From positions 1 to 64,000 of the forward strand of contig LNDV01000015.1 in NCBI GenBank assembly GCA_001464765.1: a DNA stretch of 64,000 bases, read 5' to 3'. The number at the start of each line of letters is the position of its first letter. Position 1 is the first letter of the stretch. The notes beneath the pieces were generated by a model. That model saw only the letters and a program-made list of their open reading frames with translations. It was not told the DNA's origin and did not search any database. This DNA comes from Betaproteobacteria bacterium Ga0077526 (GTDB lineage Bacteria; Pseudomonadota; Gammaproteobacteria; Burkholderiales; Ga0077523). The translations under genes were made by a program, and so were the position numbers. This document shows, in pieces, positions 52,722 through 61,703 of this stretch.

Positions 52722-53990
52722 ATGCCAAGAACCTATCGAGATTCAGCCGTCGCGCTGGCGTCCGGCTTCACGTTCGTTGCTTCGGCTCTGTTTCCGCTCG
52801 CCGCGTTCAGTGCCTACCGTCTGGAAGAAGTCGCGGCGGGCTTGAACAGTCCTGTCTTTCTCACGGCGCCATCCACGGGTTCCGAAGTCTTCGTTGTCGA
52901 ACGGGCGGGCTCTGTCCGGTGGTTCGATCGGCAGAGCGGGACCGAAGGCACCCTGCTGCAGATCAACGGCAAGGTGGAGAGTGCCAGTGGCGAGCGAGGA
53001 CTGCTGGGCCTCGCCTTCGATCCCGAGTTCGCGACGAACGGCCACTTCTACGTCAACTACATCGATCGGCTGACGCTCGACACGGTGGTGGAGCGCTACA
53101 CCGCGGGCGCGGACCGCCTCACCGCAGATCCAGCGACCGCCCGCCAGGTGATGCGCGTGTCGCAGCCACCGCAATACAGCAACCACAAGGCCGGATGGAT
53201 CGCGTTTCGGCCGGGTGAGCGCGACAACCTCTATATCGCGACAGGCGATGGCGGAGGTGGGGGCGATCCGCTCAATGCCGGCCAGTCCCTGAACACCAAT
53301 CTGGGAAAGATCCTTCGCGTGGACATCCGCCGGGACGATGCTTCTGGTTCGCCGAACGATCACTATGCGATTCCCGCTGACAATCCGTTCGCGGGGGCAG
53401 TGGCGGGCAACGACGAGATCTGGGCCTTCGGCCTGCGCAATCCGTACCGCAACAGCTTCGATCGAGTCACCGGAGATCTCTGGATCGCAGACGTGGGACA
53501 GAGCGCCCGCGAGGAAGTGAACTTCGAGTCGGCCGATTCTGCGGGTGGCGTCAACTACGGCTGGAAACTGCGTGAGGGCTCGCTGCCCACCCCGGGCGTC
53601 GGGCAGGCGCCGTTGTTCGAGTATGCCCATGACGGCCAATCGGCTTCCATCACCGGTGGCTATGTCTACCGCGGGCCGATCACGGGCCTGCAGGGCAGCT
53701 ACTTCTTCGGTGACTTCATGCGCGGCACTATCGGCTCGTTTCGACGCGATGCGGGCGGCGGCGTCGTGGATGTTCGCGACTGGACCGCGGAGCTTGCCGC
53801 GCCGGCGGGGCTCGGGCAGTTCGAGATTGCCTCCTTCGGGGAAGACGCCTCCGGCAATCTGTATGTGGTCGACTACGGCGGTCGCATTCTGATGCTGGTC
53901 CCGGAACCGGCCACCTGGGTCATGCTCGTTTGCGGTGGGGTGCTGGTGGGAGCGACCGGGTTGCGTCGACGCCGCATCGGAGGCGCATAG
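52722..53990 (+). CDS. Second PQQ sugar-dehydrogenase-type propeller with PEP-CTERM anchor
   Basis: 422-aa exported paralogue of the preceding protein. Signal MPRTYRDSAVALASGFTFVA then SALFPLAAFSA; 'ERGLLGLAFDPEFATNGHFY', 'YSNHKAGWIAFRPGERDNLY' (His region), 'IATGDGGGGGDPLNAGQS', 'AFGLRNPYRNSFDRVTGDLW', 'DVGQSAREEVNFE', 'SITGGYVYRGPITGLQGSYF'; PEP-CTERM tail VPEPATWVMLVCGGVLVGAT then GLRRRR. It is shorter than its neighbour mainly in the loop between blades. The ATG is preceded by CGGAGA. Probably a duplicated pair oxidising sugars at the cell surface. Confidence 0.85.
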   Translation: MPRTYRDSAVALASGFTFVASALFPLAAFSAYRLEEVAAGLNSPVFLTAPSTGSEVFVVERAGSVRWFDRQSGTEGTLLQINGKVESASGERGLLGLAFDPEFATNGHFYVNYIDRLTLDTVVERYTAGADRLTADPATARQVMRVSQPPQYSNHKAGWIAFRPGERDNLYIATGDGGGGGDPLNAGQSLNTNLGKILRVDIRRDDASGSPNDHYAIPADNPFAGAVAGNDEIWAFGLRNPYRNSFDRVTGDLWIADVGQSAREEVNFESADSAGGVNYGWKLREGSLPTPGVGQAPLFEYAHDGQSASITGGYVYRGPITGLQGSYFFGDFMRGTIGSFRRDAGGGVVDVRDWTAELAAPAGLGQFEIASFGEDASGNLYVVDYGGRILMLVPEPATWVMLVCGGVLVGATGLRRRRIGGA

Positions 53991-54576
53991 GCGCAGGGCG
54001 CCTCGACCTATGACGTGCCGAGAACCGGCGTTGCGTTGCGCGGCGCGCGACGCCGGTTGCTTCGACCACTTGATCGCAATCGGAACGATGATCTGCACAA
54101 CCGAGGTGGGTGTGGCAGTCCGAACCTGAAGAACGCTTCGGGCACGTCGTCCTCCCACGAGTCCGCACGGGCGGCGGCCACTCCTTCCTTGGCAACGTGG
54201 CCTGCGCCTTTGCGTCCCGTCCCCCGATCTTCCTTGCAGTTCTTCCCGTCGTCCTTGCCCGTCCGATCGATCGGTCGGGGTGGGGAACCGCCAGCCTCTG
54301 CACTGCCATGACCTGACCGCCTGCGCCGTTGCGGCCATCCTTGCCCGAATGCGGCGACTTGGATGCGCCCGCGTCGCGGACGGGGACATTGCTGCCGACG
54401 TCCAGGCCCGAGACCGTTGTGCAGTGTTGCGCCGGACGTCCCCGGATGGGGGCGGCCCCCTTCTGCGATGCCGGAATGCTGCAACGGCGTCCGCGCGCAG
54501 AGATGGCGCGATCGGCATGTTCCCGGCTACACTGCCCGGTTTGGTTCAGGCACAGAGCCCTTCGCCCTTTGTATCG
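53991..54576. other. 586-bp gene-poor region upstream of the SNF2 gene
   Basis: No convincing gene. On the minus strand fragments such as 'GKDGRNGAGGQ' appear in different frames (near 54250-54340) and could be remnants of a glycine-rich coding sequence, but no frame is continuous. The plus-strand frame of the SNF2 gene stays open upstream to 54280, yet the extra residues do not resemble the family. Promoter position not resolved. Confidence 0.4.
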
Positions 54577-57500
54577 ATGAAGCCGGTTTCGCTCACAAGA
54601 CGGGATGTCGATCGGCATTTCCCCGCCCCCCTGGTCCGCCGAGGCATCGCGCTCGTGCGGGAGGGGCGCGTCCAGCAATTGCGCTGGTTCCGGGAGAACA
54701 ACCGCTATTCGGCGGTGGTGGACGATCCGGATCCCGACACGAGCCGGGTCGAGGCCAGCCTCCTTAACGGTTCGGCCGGCGTGCGAATCTATGGCCAGTG
54801 CACCTGTGCGGCAGGCACCAATTGCGAGCATGTCGCCGCCGTGCTGCTGGCCGCGCTGGCCGACGGCATGGTCGCGGAGCCTGCCGCCGGCGCTGCGCCT
54901 CGCCTTCCCGCACCCAGGGCTGACAACGGCGCGGCCGGCGGCCCCGCGGTCCTCCCCGCGGAGTGGTCGCAGTGGATTCACGAGGCCTCGGCCGTGCTGG
55001 GCGCGCCCGCGGGCGGCTCCACGGCCGCTGCCAACGCCCACCGGCTGCTTTATCTGGTCGATGCCGCCCCGGCGCCGCAGAAGCCCGGCGTACGGCTGCG
55101 CCTCGTCACGGCGCGCGTCAAACGGGACGGCCAGTTCGGCAGCGTCTACCCCTGGCGCGGTGTGCGGGCTGCGCTGTTCGCGCCGCCGCCCTTCGTGTCA
55201 CCCGAGGACCAGCGGATCCTGCGTCGTCTCCTGGGCGAGGCCAATCCTGTCTACGAATCGGAGTTCGCGCTGCGCGGCGAGGCGGGCGCCGAGGTCCTGC
55301 CGCTCATCCTCGCGACCGGCCGATGCCATGCGGGTGACGGCAAGGGGCCGGCGCTCGCGCAGGGGGAGCCGCGTGCCGCCAGCGCGCGATGGGTGGTGGA
55401 TGAGGACGGCGAGCAGCGGTTGCGCTGGCAGGCCGACGAGCCGATCGGCGAAGTGCTGGTCCTGTCGCCGCCCTGGTATCTCGACGAGGCGACCGGCCGG
55501 TGCGGCCCCATCGACAGCGGACTGGAACCCCGGCTCGCCTACCTGCTAAGTACCGTGCCGCCGGTGGCGGCGGATCATGCCGGCGCCGCGCGGGCGCTGC
55601 TCGAGAATCGTCTCGTGGACGCCCCGGTACCCATGCCGGCCGTCAGCCGCGAACTCGACGTCAACGAGGTCGTGCCGGTGCCGTGTCTGCGCCTCACCAC
55701 GGTCGACCCGCGCAGTCGCGGGTTCCGGTCCGGTGGCGGCAAGGCCAATGTGGCCAATCTGCGATTCGAATACGCGGGCATGCGCGTCGGGCCGAAGGAT
55801 CCCGGCATCGTTCGCGAGTACCGCAACGGCGTTCTGCGTCGCATCCACCGTCATGGTGCGGCGGAGAAGCGGTTCCATGAGGTACTGCGCGCCGAAGGCC
55901 TGGAGCGAATCTCCAGCAGTGATCCGGTGCTCGCGCCCGACTACACGAACGACTACCGCTTCGGCTACCCCGAGGACTGCGTGCGGTTCGTGTGCGAGCG
56001 AGTGCCCGCGCTGCGCGAAGCCGGCTGGATCGTCGAGTACGACGAGACCTTCGACTACCGCCCGGTGGACGCCGGCCAGTGGCAGGCCGAAGTGCGCGAG
56101 GAAGGGCGGGACTGGTTCGATCTGTCCCTGGGCGTCGAGGTGGAAGGCAAGCGCGTGGACCTGCTGCCGATTCTGGTGGCCGTGCTGAAGGAGCGCCCCG
56201 ATCTCGCCACCGAGACCGAGCCGGGTTACGACGACAACGAACAGGTGCCGGTGCGGCTCGACGACGGACGCATCCTGCCGATTCCGCTGCGGCGCGTGCG
56301 TCCTCTCCTGCGCGTGCTCGACGAACTGCTCGACGGGATGCCCGGCGGCAGCCTTCGCCTCGCGCGGCTGGATGCCCAGCGCCTGTCGCTGCTGGACGAG
56401 TCGGGCGACATCGCGTGGCAGGGCGGCGAGGCGGTGCGGGAACTCGGCGGCCGGCTCGCGCACTTCCGTGAGATCAAGGCGGTCCCCGCGCCGAAGACGC
56501 TGCGCGCGCAACTGCGGCCCTATCAGCTGGAAGGCCTGGCCTGGCTGCAGTTCCTGCGCGAGTACGATCTCGGCGGCATCCTCGCCGACGACATGGGGCT
56601 CGGCAAGACGCTGCAGGCGATCGCGCACATCCTGGTGGAGAAGGCTGCGCGCCGTCTCACGCAGCCTGCGCTCATCATCGCGCCGACGAGCGTCGTGCCC
56701 AACTGGCGCAATGAGCTCGCGCGCTTCGCCCCGTCGCTGAAGGTGCTGGTGTCCCACGGCCTCAAGCGAACCCGTGCGTCGTCACGCCTGGCCGAACACG
56801 ACGTGGTCATCACGTCATACCCGTTGCTGAGCCGCGACCGCACCATGCTGCAGAGTCAGCCCTTCCACCTGGTGATTCTCGACGAGGCCCAGCTCATCAA
56901 GAACGCGCAGACGCAGGCGGCCAACGTGGTCCGCACCCTCGATGCGCGTCACCGCCTGTGCCTCACGGGTACGCCGCTCGAGAACCATCTGGGCGAACTC
57001 TGGTCGCTGTTCCACTTTCTGATGCCCGGGTTTCTCGGCGATGCGACGTCGTTCCGTCGCGTGTATCGCACGCCGATCGAGAAGCACGGCAATGTCCAGC
57101 GGCGCGACAGTCTCGAGCGGCGCATCCGACCCTTCCTGCTGCGCCGGACGAAGGAGGCCGTTGCGTCCGAACTGCCGGCCAAGACCGAGATCGTGCAGAC
57201 CGTGGAGCTGAGCGGTGACCAGCGCGAGTTCTACGAGACCGTGCGCGCGGCGATGGACGAGAGGGTGCAGAGAGAGCTTGAGAACCGCGGTGCCGCGCAG
57301 AGCCAGATCATCGTGCTGGACGCGCTGCTCAAGCTGCGACAGGTGTGCTGCGATCCGCGTCTCGTGAAGATGGAAACGGCGCAGCCCGTCGTCGAATCGG
57401 CGAAGCTGGGCGCGCTCATGGAGATGCTCGAAGCCCTGCTCTCCGAGGGGCGCAAGGTGCTGCTGTTCTCGCAGTTCACCGAGATGCTCGAACTCATCGA

Positions 57501-57909
57501 GGAACGACTCCGCAAGGCCGGCATGCAATGGGTCAAGCTCACCGGCGCCACCCGCGACCGCGAGGCGCCGATCCGAACCTTCCAGGCCGGCGAAGTGCCG
57601 CTGTTCCTGATCAGCCTAAAGGCCGGGGGCACAGGCCTCAACCTGACGGCGGCGGACACCGTCATCCACTACGACCCCTGGTGGAATCCCGCGGTCGAGC
57701 GGCAGGCCACGGACCGTGCGCACCGCATCGGTCAGGACAAGCCGGTGTTCGTCTACAAGCTGATCGTGGCTGGTAGCGTGGAAGAGAAGATCGCGAAGCT
57801 GCAGGCCGACAAGGCGGCGCTCGCGGAGGCCATTCTCGGAGAACCGGGGCGTGCGTCGCGCACGCTCACGGCGGAAGACATCGCGGCCCTGTTCGAGCCG
57901 CTACGCTGA
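54577..57909 (+). CDS. SWIM zinc-finger, SNF2-family DEAD/H helicase (RapA/HepA-like architecture)
   Basis: 1110-aa protein. Near the N-terminus a SWIM finger C-x-C-x5-C-x-H (C75, C77, C83, H85; 'IYGQCTCAAGTNCEHVAAVL'). A long middle region has no clear motif. The SNF2 ATPase occupies about residues 640-1110: motif I 'ADDMGLGKTLQAIAH' (Lys677), II 'VILDEAQLIKN' (DEAQ, 769-772), III 'LTGTPLENHLGELWSLFHFL', and VI 'ERQATDRAHRIGQDKPVF'. Such bacterial Swi2/Snf2 proteins translocate on duplex DNA and can recycle RNA polymerase. The start at 54577 (MKPVSLTRRDVDRHF) matches the family N-terminus; the ribosome site is weak. Confidence 0.92.
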   Translation: MKPVSLTRRDVDRHFPAPLVRRGIALVREGRVQQLRWFRENNRYSAVVDDPDPDTSRVEASLLNGSAGVRIYGQCTCAAGTNCEHVAAVLLAALADGMVAEPAAGAAPRLPAPRADNGAAGGPAVLPAEWSQWIHEASAVLGAPAGGSTAAANAHRLLYLVDAAPAPQKPGVRLRLVTARVKRDGQFGSVYPWRGVRAALFAPPPFVSPEDQRILRRLLGEANPVYESEFALRGEAGAEVLPLILATGRCHAGDGKGPALAQGEPRAASARWVVDEDGEQRLRWQADEPIGEVLVLSPPWYLDEATGRCGPIDSGLEPRLAYLLSTVPPVAADHAGAARALLENRLVDAPVPMPAVSRELDVNEVVPVPCLRLTTVDPRSRGFRSGGGKANVANLRFEYAGMRVGPKDPGIVREYRNGVLRRIHRHGAAEKRFHEVLRAEGLERISSSDPVLAPDYTNDYRFGYPEDCVRFVCERVPALREAGWIVEYDETFDYRPVDAGQWQAEVREEGRDWFDLSLGVEVEGKRVDLLPILVAVLKERPDLATETEPGYDDNEQVPVRLDDGRILPIPLRRVRPLLRVLDELLDGMPGGSLRLARLDAQRLSLLDESGDIAWQGGEAVRELGGRLAHFREIKAVPAPKTLRAQLRPYQLEGLAWLQFLREYDLGGILADDMGLGKTLQAIAHILVEKAARRLTQPALIIAPTSVVPNWRNELARFAPSLKVLVSHGLKRTRASSRLAEHDVVITSYPLLSRDRTMLQSQPFHLVILDEAQLIKNAQTQAANVVRTLDARHRLCLTGTPLENHLGELWSLFHFLMPGFLGDATSFRRVYRTPIEKHGNVQRRDSLERRIRPFLLRRTKEAVASELPAKTEIVQTVELSGDQREFYETVRAAMDERVQRELENRGAAQSQIIVLDALLKLRQVCCDPRLVKMETAQPVVESAKLGALMEMLEALLSEGRKVLLFSQFTEMLELIEERLRKAGMQWVKLTGATRDREAPIRTFQAGEVPLFLISLKAGGTGLNLTAADTVIHYDPWWNPAVERQATDRAHRIGQDKPVFVYKLIVAGSVEEKIAKLQADKAALAEAILGEPGRASRTLTAEDIAALFEPLR

Positions 57910-57954
57910 CCGAAGGACGATTCCGTCGCGGCGACCGGTGGCTCGCCGGCAGCC

Positions 57955-57987
57955 TCCCGGACCCGACCTTGCGGCCGCGTCCGGGCT
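57955..57987. repeat. Degenerate REP-like palindrome
   Basis: TCCCGGACCCGACC... ending GCGTCCGGGCT shares the core TCCCGGA / GTCCGGGCT with the elements at 50737-50773 and 104-140, and can form a hairpin. It sits just 45 nt after the SNF2 stop in a convergent gap. Divergence from the other copies makes this less certain. Confidence 0.5.
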
Positions 57988-58004
57988 GGCTGGGCAGTTA
58001 CCGG

Positions 58005-58559
58005 TTACTTCTTGGGTGCCGGTTGCGGCGCGGGCTGGCCCTGGCCGGGCGGATCCACCTTGATGTTCTTCTCCGCGAACCGCGCCTTCAACCGGGCATC
58101 CAGTTTCGGCGCCACGCCCTGCAACCATTTCTGTCCGATCGCCATACCTTCCTGCGCCATCATGGGCATGGTCGTCACGGCTTTCTTGCCGAGCGGGGTG
58201 GCGTAGAACGCCAGCAGTCCCTTCACTTCCTCGTGGGTGAGGTACTTGTGGAACACGCCCGTGAGCTGTTCCACGTAGCCGCCCTTCGCCGTCATTTCCT
58301 CGCTGATGGTCTTCTTCACTTCGTCGGCGACGATCGTGTAGGCCTCCTGGGGGACTTCCGGCTTGCGCTGCTTGAGGTTCTGGCTGATCTGCCCGGTGAT
58401 GGCCTGGGTCATGGCCTGGCCGATCCGCAGCGCGCCCGTGGTCTCCATCAGCTTGTGTATGTCGTTGGCCTTGTCGGCGGTGAGGTCCTCGGCCAGCACG
58501 GCCTGGCTGAAGCCCGAGCTGAGGAGAGCGAAGGCCGTGACGGCCAGGATTTTCTTCAT
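58005..58559 (-). CDS. DUF2059 exported protein
   Basis: 184-aa helical protein with signal MKKILAVTAFALLSSGFSQA then VLAED. DUF2059 pattern: 'ANDIHKLMETTGALRIGQAM', 'GGYVEQLTGVFHKYLTHEEV', 'KGLLAFYATPLGKKAVTTMP' then MMAQEGMAIGQKW. The C-terminus is Pro/Gln-rich ('PPGQGQPAPQPAPKK'). The family function is unknown, though it is commonly periplasmic. The ATG has CGGAG upstream. The gene is convergent with the SNF2 gene. Confidence 0.88.
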   Translation of the reverse strand: MKKILAVTAFALLSSGFSQAVLAEDLTADKANDIHKLMETTGALRIGQAMTQAITGQISQNLKQRKPEVPQEAYTIVADEVKKTISEEMTAKGGYVEQLTGVFHKYLTHEEVKGLLAFYATPLGKKAVTTMPMMAQEGMAIGQKWLQGVAPKLDARLKARFAEKNIKVDPPGQGQPAPQPAPKK

Positions 58560-58635
58560 GAGACACTCCGGAGGCTGCCCCGCACCATGCGGGGCAGAAC
58601 CGTGGAAGGATACCGCACCGACCGGTGCGCCCCGT

Positions 58636-59487
58636 TCAGGCCATGCCGAACGCGGCCATCAGCGCATGCCGCTGCGGACCGTAGTGTTCGTTGATCGCCT
58701 TGATGGGAGCGCCGCTCAGGTTGTCTACCACCACCCGGTCGGGCCGCTTGCCCGCGGGCGTGTCGACGAGCTTCGCGATGGCGTCGGCGACGTCCTGCGC
58801 GTTCGGGGCATCGGGGCTAGAGAAGAGCTGGCCGAGTGCCTCGCCCATCTTCTGCGGAATCTCTGCGACCGGGCCGTAGTCGGCCGCGATGGCGGACGCG
58901 TCGGCGTACATCGCGTTCGCGCCGACGTTGGTCGGGTACGCGCCGGGTTCCACCAGCGCCACGTCGATGCCCTGGGGGGCGAGTTCGTCGCGCATCGCTT
59001 CGGAGATCGCCTCGAGCGCGTACTTCGTGGCGCTGTAGGTGCCCATGGTGGGCAGCGAGGTCCTGCCCGCGATGCTGGACACGCCGATGATGAGACCGGA
59101 ACGGCGCTTGCGCATGTGCGGCAGCACCGCGCGGTTCATGCGCACCGGGCCGAACACGTTGGTCTCGAACAGTGCCTTCACGTCGTCCGTGGTGAAGGCT
59201 TCCTGCAGACCCATGGAGAAGCGGCCGGCATTGTTGACGAGGACGTCGATGGCACCGCCCGTCTGCTGTGCGATGGCCTCGATGCCGCGGGCGACAGAGC
59301 CGTCGTCGGTGACGTCGATCTCGACGATGCGGATGTTCGGGCTCAGGGCCTTCAGTTCCGCGGCGGCCTGGGCGTTCTTGCCGGTGGCGCCGCGCATGGT
59401 CGCGTACACGGTGTGGCCCGCGGCGGCGAGCGTCTGGACGGTGAGGCGGCCGAAGCCGCTGTTGCTGCCGGTGATGACGATGTTCAT
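58636..59487 (-). CDS. Short-chain dehydrogenase/reductase (SDR)
   Basis: 283-aa SDR: 'NIVITGSNSGFGRLTVQTLA', 'DVLVNNAGRFSMGLQEAF', 'GLIIGVSSIAGRTSLPTMGT' (catalytic Ser), 'YSATKYALEAISEAMRDELA' (Tyr, Lys) and 'VALVEPGAYPT'. The layout is that of the 'SDR family oxidoreductase' common in proteobacteria, with no specific substrate. It is 76 nt upstream of the DUF2059 gene on the same strand. Confidence 0.9.
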   Translation of the reverse strand: MNIVITGSNSGFGRLTVQTLAAAGHTVYATMRGATGKNAQAAAELKALSPNIRIVEIDVTDDGSVARGIEAIAQQTGGAIDVLVNNAGRFSMGLQEAFTTDDVKALFETNVFGPVRMNRAVLPHMRKRRSGLIIGVSSIAGRTSLPTMGTYSATKYALEAISEAMRDELAPQGIDVALVEPGAYPTNVGANAMYADASAIAADYGPVAEIPQKMGEALGQLFSSPDAPNAQDVADAIAKLVDTPAGKRPDRVVVDNLSGAPIKAINEHYGPQRHALMAAFGMA

Positions 59488-59637
59488 GGTGTGTTCCTGG
59501 AAAGAGGAGTCGGGAGGAATGAGGATGAGGCGGATCGCGAAGTCAGCATAAGTCGTGGGCCGTGCCGTCCGCCAGCCGGCGGACGGGCATGGGATCCATG
59601 CTGGGACGGAATGGGACGCAGCTCGCGGTCCGGGGCG

Positions 59638-60636
59638 TCAGACGAGCTTCACCACCTGCTTGCCGAAGTTGCGGCCCGCGAGCAGCCCGATGAAGGCGGT
59701 GGGCGCGTTCTGCAATCCTTCCGCAACGCTTTCGCGGTACTTCAGCCGGCCGGAGGACACGAGGCCGCCCAGCTTGCGGATGGCGCGCTGGTATAGGTCC
59801 ATGCGGTCGTTGACGATGAAGCCCTGAAGCTTCACGCGATTCACCAGCAGCGAACGCATCATCTTCACGGCGTACGGGTCTTCGAGGTTGTAGTCGGAGA
59901 TCATCCCGCACAGCGCGACCCGCGAGAATGGGTTCAGCAGACGGAACACGGTGTCCATCGTCGGGCCGCCCACGTTCTCGAAGTAGCAGTCGATGCCGCC
60001 GGGGCAGGCCTGCTTGAGTTCCTCGTACAGGCGCCCGGCCTTGTAGTCGATGCAGGCGTCGTAGCCGAGTTCCTTCACGGCGTACTCGCATTTCGCCTTG
60101 CCGCCCGCGATGCCTACCGCGCGACAGCCCTGCATCTTCGCGAGCTGGCCCACCACGCCACCCACGGCACCCGACGCGGCGGACACGACCACGGTTTCGC
60201 CGGTCTGCGGCTGGCAATGGTCGAGCAGCCCGATCCATGCCGTGGCACCGGGCATGCCGACGACGCCCAGGTAAGCGGAGAGGGGGACGAGATCCGGGTC
60301 GACCTTCACGAGGCCTTCCCCGTTCGACACGCCGTAGAGCTGCCAGCCGAGGCTGCCAACGACGAATTCGCCCACCTTGAAACGCGAGTGTTTCGATTCG
60401 ACGACCTCGCCCACGGTGCCGCCCACCATGACATCGCCGATCTCGACAGAGGCGGCATAGGACTTGGACGCACTCATGCGTCCGCGCATGTAGGGGTCGA
60501 GGGACAGCCAGTAGTTGCGCACCAGAACCTGTCCGGATTCGGCGACGGGGATGTCCCGCTCCTCCAGCCGAAAGTGGGCTTCGGTCACGGGGCCGGTCGG
60601 ACGGCTGGCCAGCAGGACTTGCAGGTTCTTGCTCAT
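59638..60636 (-). CDS. NADP-dependent MDR-family oxidoreductase (YncB/CurA-like)
   Basis: 332-aa zinc-independent medium-chain reductase: 'VLVRNYWLSLDPYMRGRMSA', 'VVVSAASGAVGGVVGQLAKM' (NADPH Rossmann), 'GIAGGKAKCEYAVKELGYDA', 'DCYFENVGGPTMDTVFRLLN' and 'RVALCGMISDYN'. This set marks the prostaglandin reductase/CurA group that reduces alpha,beta-unsaturated carbonyls. No catalytic-zinc Cys set. Starts at ATG 60636. Confidence 0.93.
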   Translation of the reverse strand: MSKNLQVLLASRPTGPVTEAHFRLEERDIPVAESGQVLVRNYWLSLDPYMRGRMSASKSYAASVEIGDVMVGGTVGEVVESKHSRFKVGEFVVGSLGWQLYGVSNGEGLVKVDPDLVPLSAYLGVVGMPGATAWIGLLDHCQPQTGETVVVSAASGAVGGVVGQLAKMQGCRAVGIAGGKAKCEYAVKELGYDACIDYKAGRLYEELKQACPGGIDCYFENVGGPTMDTVFRLLNPFSRVALCGMISDYNLEDPYAVKMMRSLLVNRVKLQGFIVNDRMDLYQRAIRKLGGLVSSGRLKYRESVAEGLQNAPTAFIGLLAGRNFGKQVVKLV

Positions 60637-60790
60637 GGTCGGTGTTGCTCTTGGAGGACGTGGACTCTGATTTTAGGGAAGGACGGAACAATTGTCGCGG
60701 TTGCGGCATGCGACCCGCCTGTCCCCGGGCCGCACGGGCCTGCGAGGGGTCGAGGTACACTGGCCGCCGACGCCATTGCGAGGATATGCC

Positions 60791-61492
60791 GTGCCGATAC
60801 CGCTGCTGTTGCTGCCCGGGCTGCTCTGTGACGGTGCACTGTGGGCGCCACAGATCGAGGCTCTTCGCGATGTTGCGGAATGCCGGGTCGCCGATCTCAC
60901 GCGGGACGACAGCATCCCGGGGATGGTCGGCCGGATTCTGGATGAAGCGCCGTGGGACACCTTCGCCCTGGCCGGTTTTTCCATGGGCGGGTCCGCCGCG
61001 CTCGAAGTGATGCGCCAGGCGCCACAGCGGGTGACGCGCCTCGCCCTCCTGGACGCCGGACTCGGCGTGGACACGCCCGAGCGCGCGGACGAGCGCAGGC
61101 GCGGCATGGCCATGGCAACACGGCCTCGCGGCTTCCAGCCGATCGCCCGGATGCTGCTCACGTCGATGCTGCATCCCGACCGTGCGGCGGACCCGGTCCT
61201 TGGCGCCGTGATGAGCGAGATGGCCGAGCGGGTGGGGCGCGAGGCCTACATTCGCCAGCAGACCGCGATGCTGCATCGGGAGGACACTGCGCCGCTCCTG
61301 CGCACCATCCGCTGTCCCACTCTCGTGCTCTGTGGCCGGCAGGACCGGCGCACACCGCTCGAATGGCACGAGACCATGGCGCGCGAGATCCCGGGCGCCG
61401 TGCTGGAAGTGATCGATCGGTGCGGGCACATGAGCACCCTGGAAGTCCCCGAGGCGACCGCCGCCGCGATGCGACGCTGGCTTACCGCATAG
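60791..61492 (+). CDS. Alpha/beta-hydrolase
   Basis: 233-aa small esterase/lipase: 'IPLLLLPGLLCDGALWAPQI', nucleophile elbow 'FALAGFSMGGSAALEVMRQA', 'RLALLDAGLGVDTPERADER', 'LVLCGRQDRRTPLEWHETMA' (Asp) and catalytic His in 'VIDRCGHMSTLEVPEAT'. The start is GTG at 60791, supported by GAGGA about 7 nt upstream; no ATG fits. Divergent from the MDR gene. Confidence 0.88.
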   Translation: MPIPLLLLPGLLCDGALWAPQIEALRDVAECRVADLTRDDSIPGMVGRILDEAPWDTFALAGFSMGGSAALEVMRQAPQRVTRLALLDAGLGVDTPERADERRRGMAMATRPRGFQPIARMLLTSMLHPDRAADPVLGAVMSEMAERVGREAYIRQQTAMLHREDTAPLLRTIRCPTLVLCGRQDRRTPLEWHETMAREIPGAVLEVIDRCGHMSTLEVPEATAAAMRRWLTA

Positions 61493-61508
61493 AGGACGGT
61501 CCGGCGCG

Positions 61509-61538
61509 TTGCCGCCGCGGGGCGCTGCGTGCTATATA
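61509..61538 (+). promoter_or_regulatory. Sigma-70-like promoter upstream of the aminotransferase leader
   Basis: TTGCCG (61509-61514), 18-nt spacer, TATATA (61533-61538). It would start transcription near 61545, about 160 nt before the aminotransferase ATG at 61704. Confidence 0.5.
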
Positions 61539-61544
61539 GACGGG

Positions 61545-61703
61545 ATAACGCCGGGGTGCTCCGGGTCGGCCATATTCATTGTGAAGGGCGCATGGCCGGG
61601 CCTCACGCCGGGATTACGGGCGGGCGCCACGGGCCCCGCCTTTTTCACATCCGGGAAGCCCTCCGACCGCCTGGCGGTAAGGGTTTCTCCGCAAGGAGGG
61701 GAG
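61545..61703 (+). promoter_or_regulatory. Possible attenuated leader of the aminotransferase gene
   Basis: About 160 nt of GC-rich RNA containing a terminator-like hairpin at 61619-61645 (GGCGGG, loop, CCCGCC, then TTTTT), followed by a strong ribosome site AAGGAGGGGAG directly before the ATG. The order promoter, terminator, ribosome site is that of an attenuator or riboswitch leader. No known riboswitch was recognised, and the terminator could simply end the preceding alpha/beta-hydrolase transcript. Confidence 0.4.
61619..61645 (+). terminator. Rho-independent terminator-like hairpin
   Basis: GGCGGG (61619-61624), 10-nt loop, CCCGCC (61635-61640), then five T (61641-61645). Short stem; either ends the alpha/beta-hydrolase transcript or attenuates the aminotransferase gene. 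Confidence 0.6.

Noticed and set aside
54280..54576. N-terminal extension of the SNF2 protein
   Set aside because: The 99 upstream codons are Cys/Arg/Ala-rich and unlike the family; the typical start MKPVSLTRRDVDRHF lies at 54577.
61509..61703. N-terminal extension of the aminotransferase from TTG at 61509
   Set aside because: The frame is open but the extra residues do not resemble the family, while a strong ribosome site marks the ATG at 61704.
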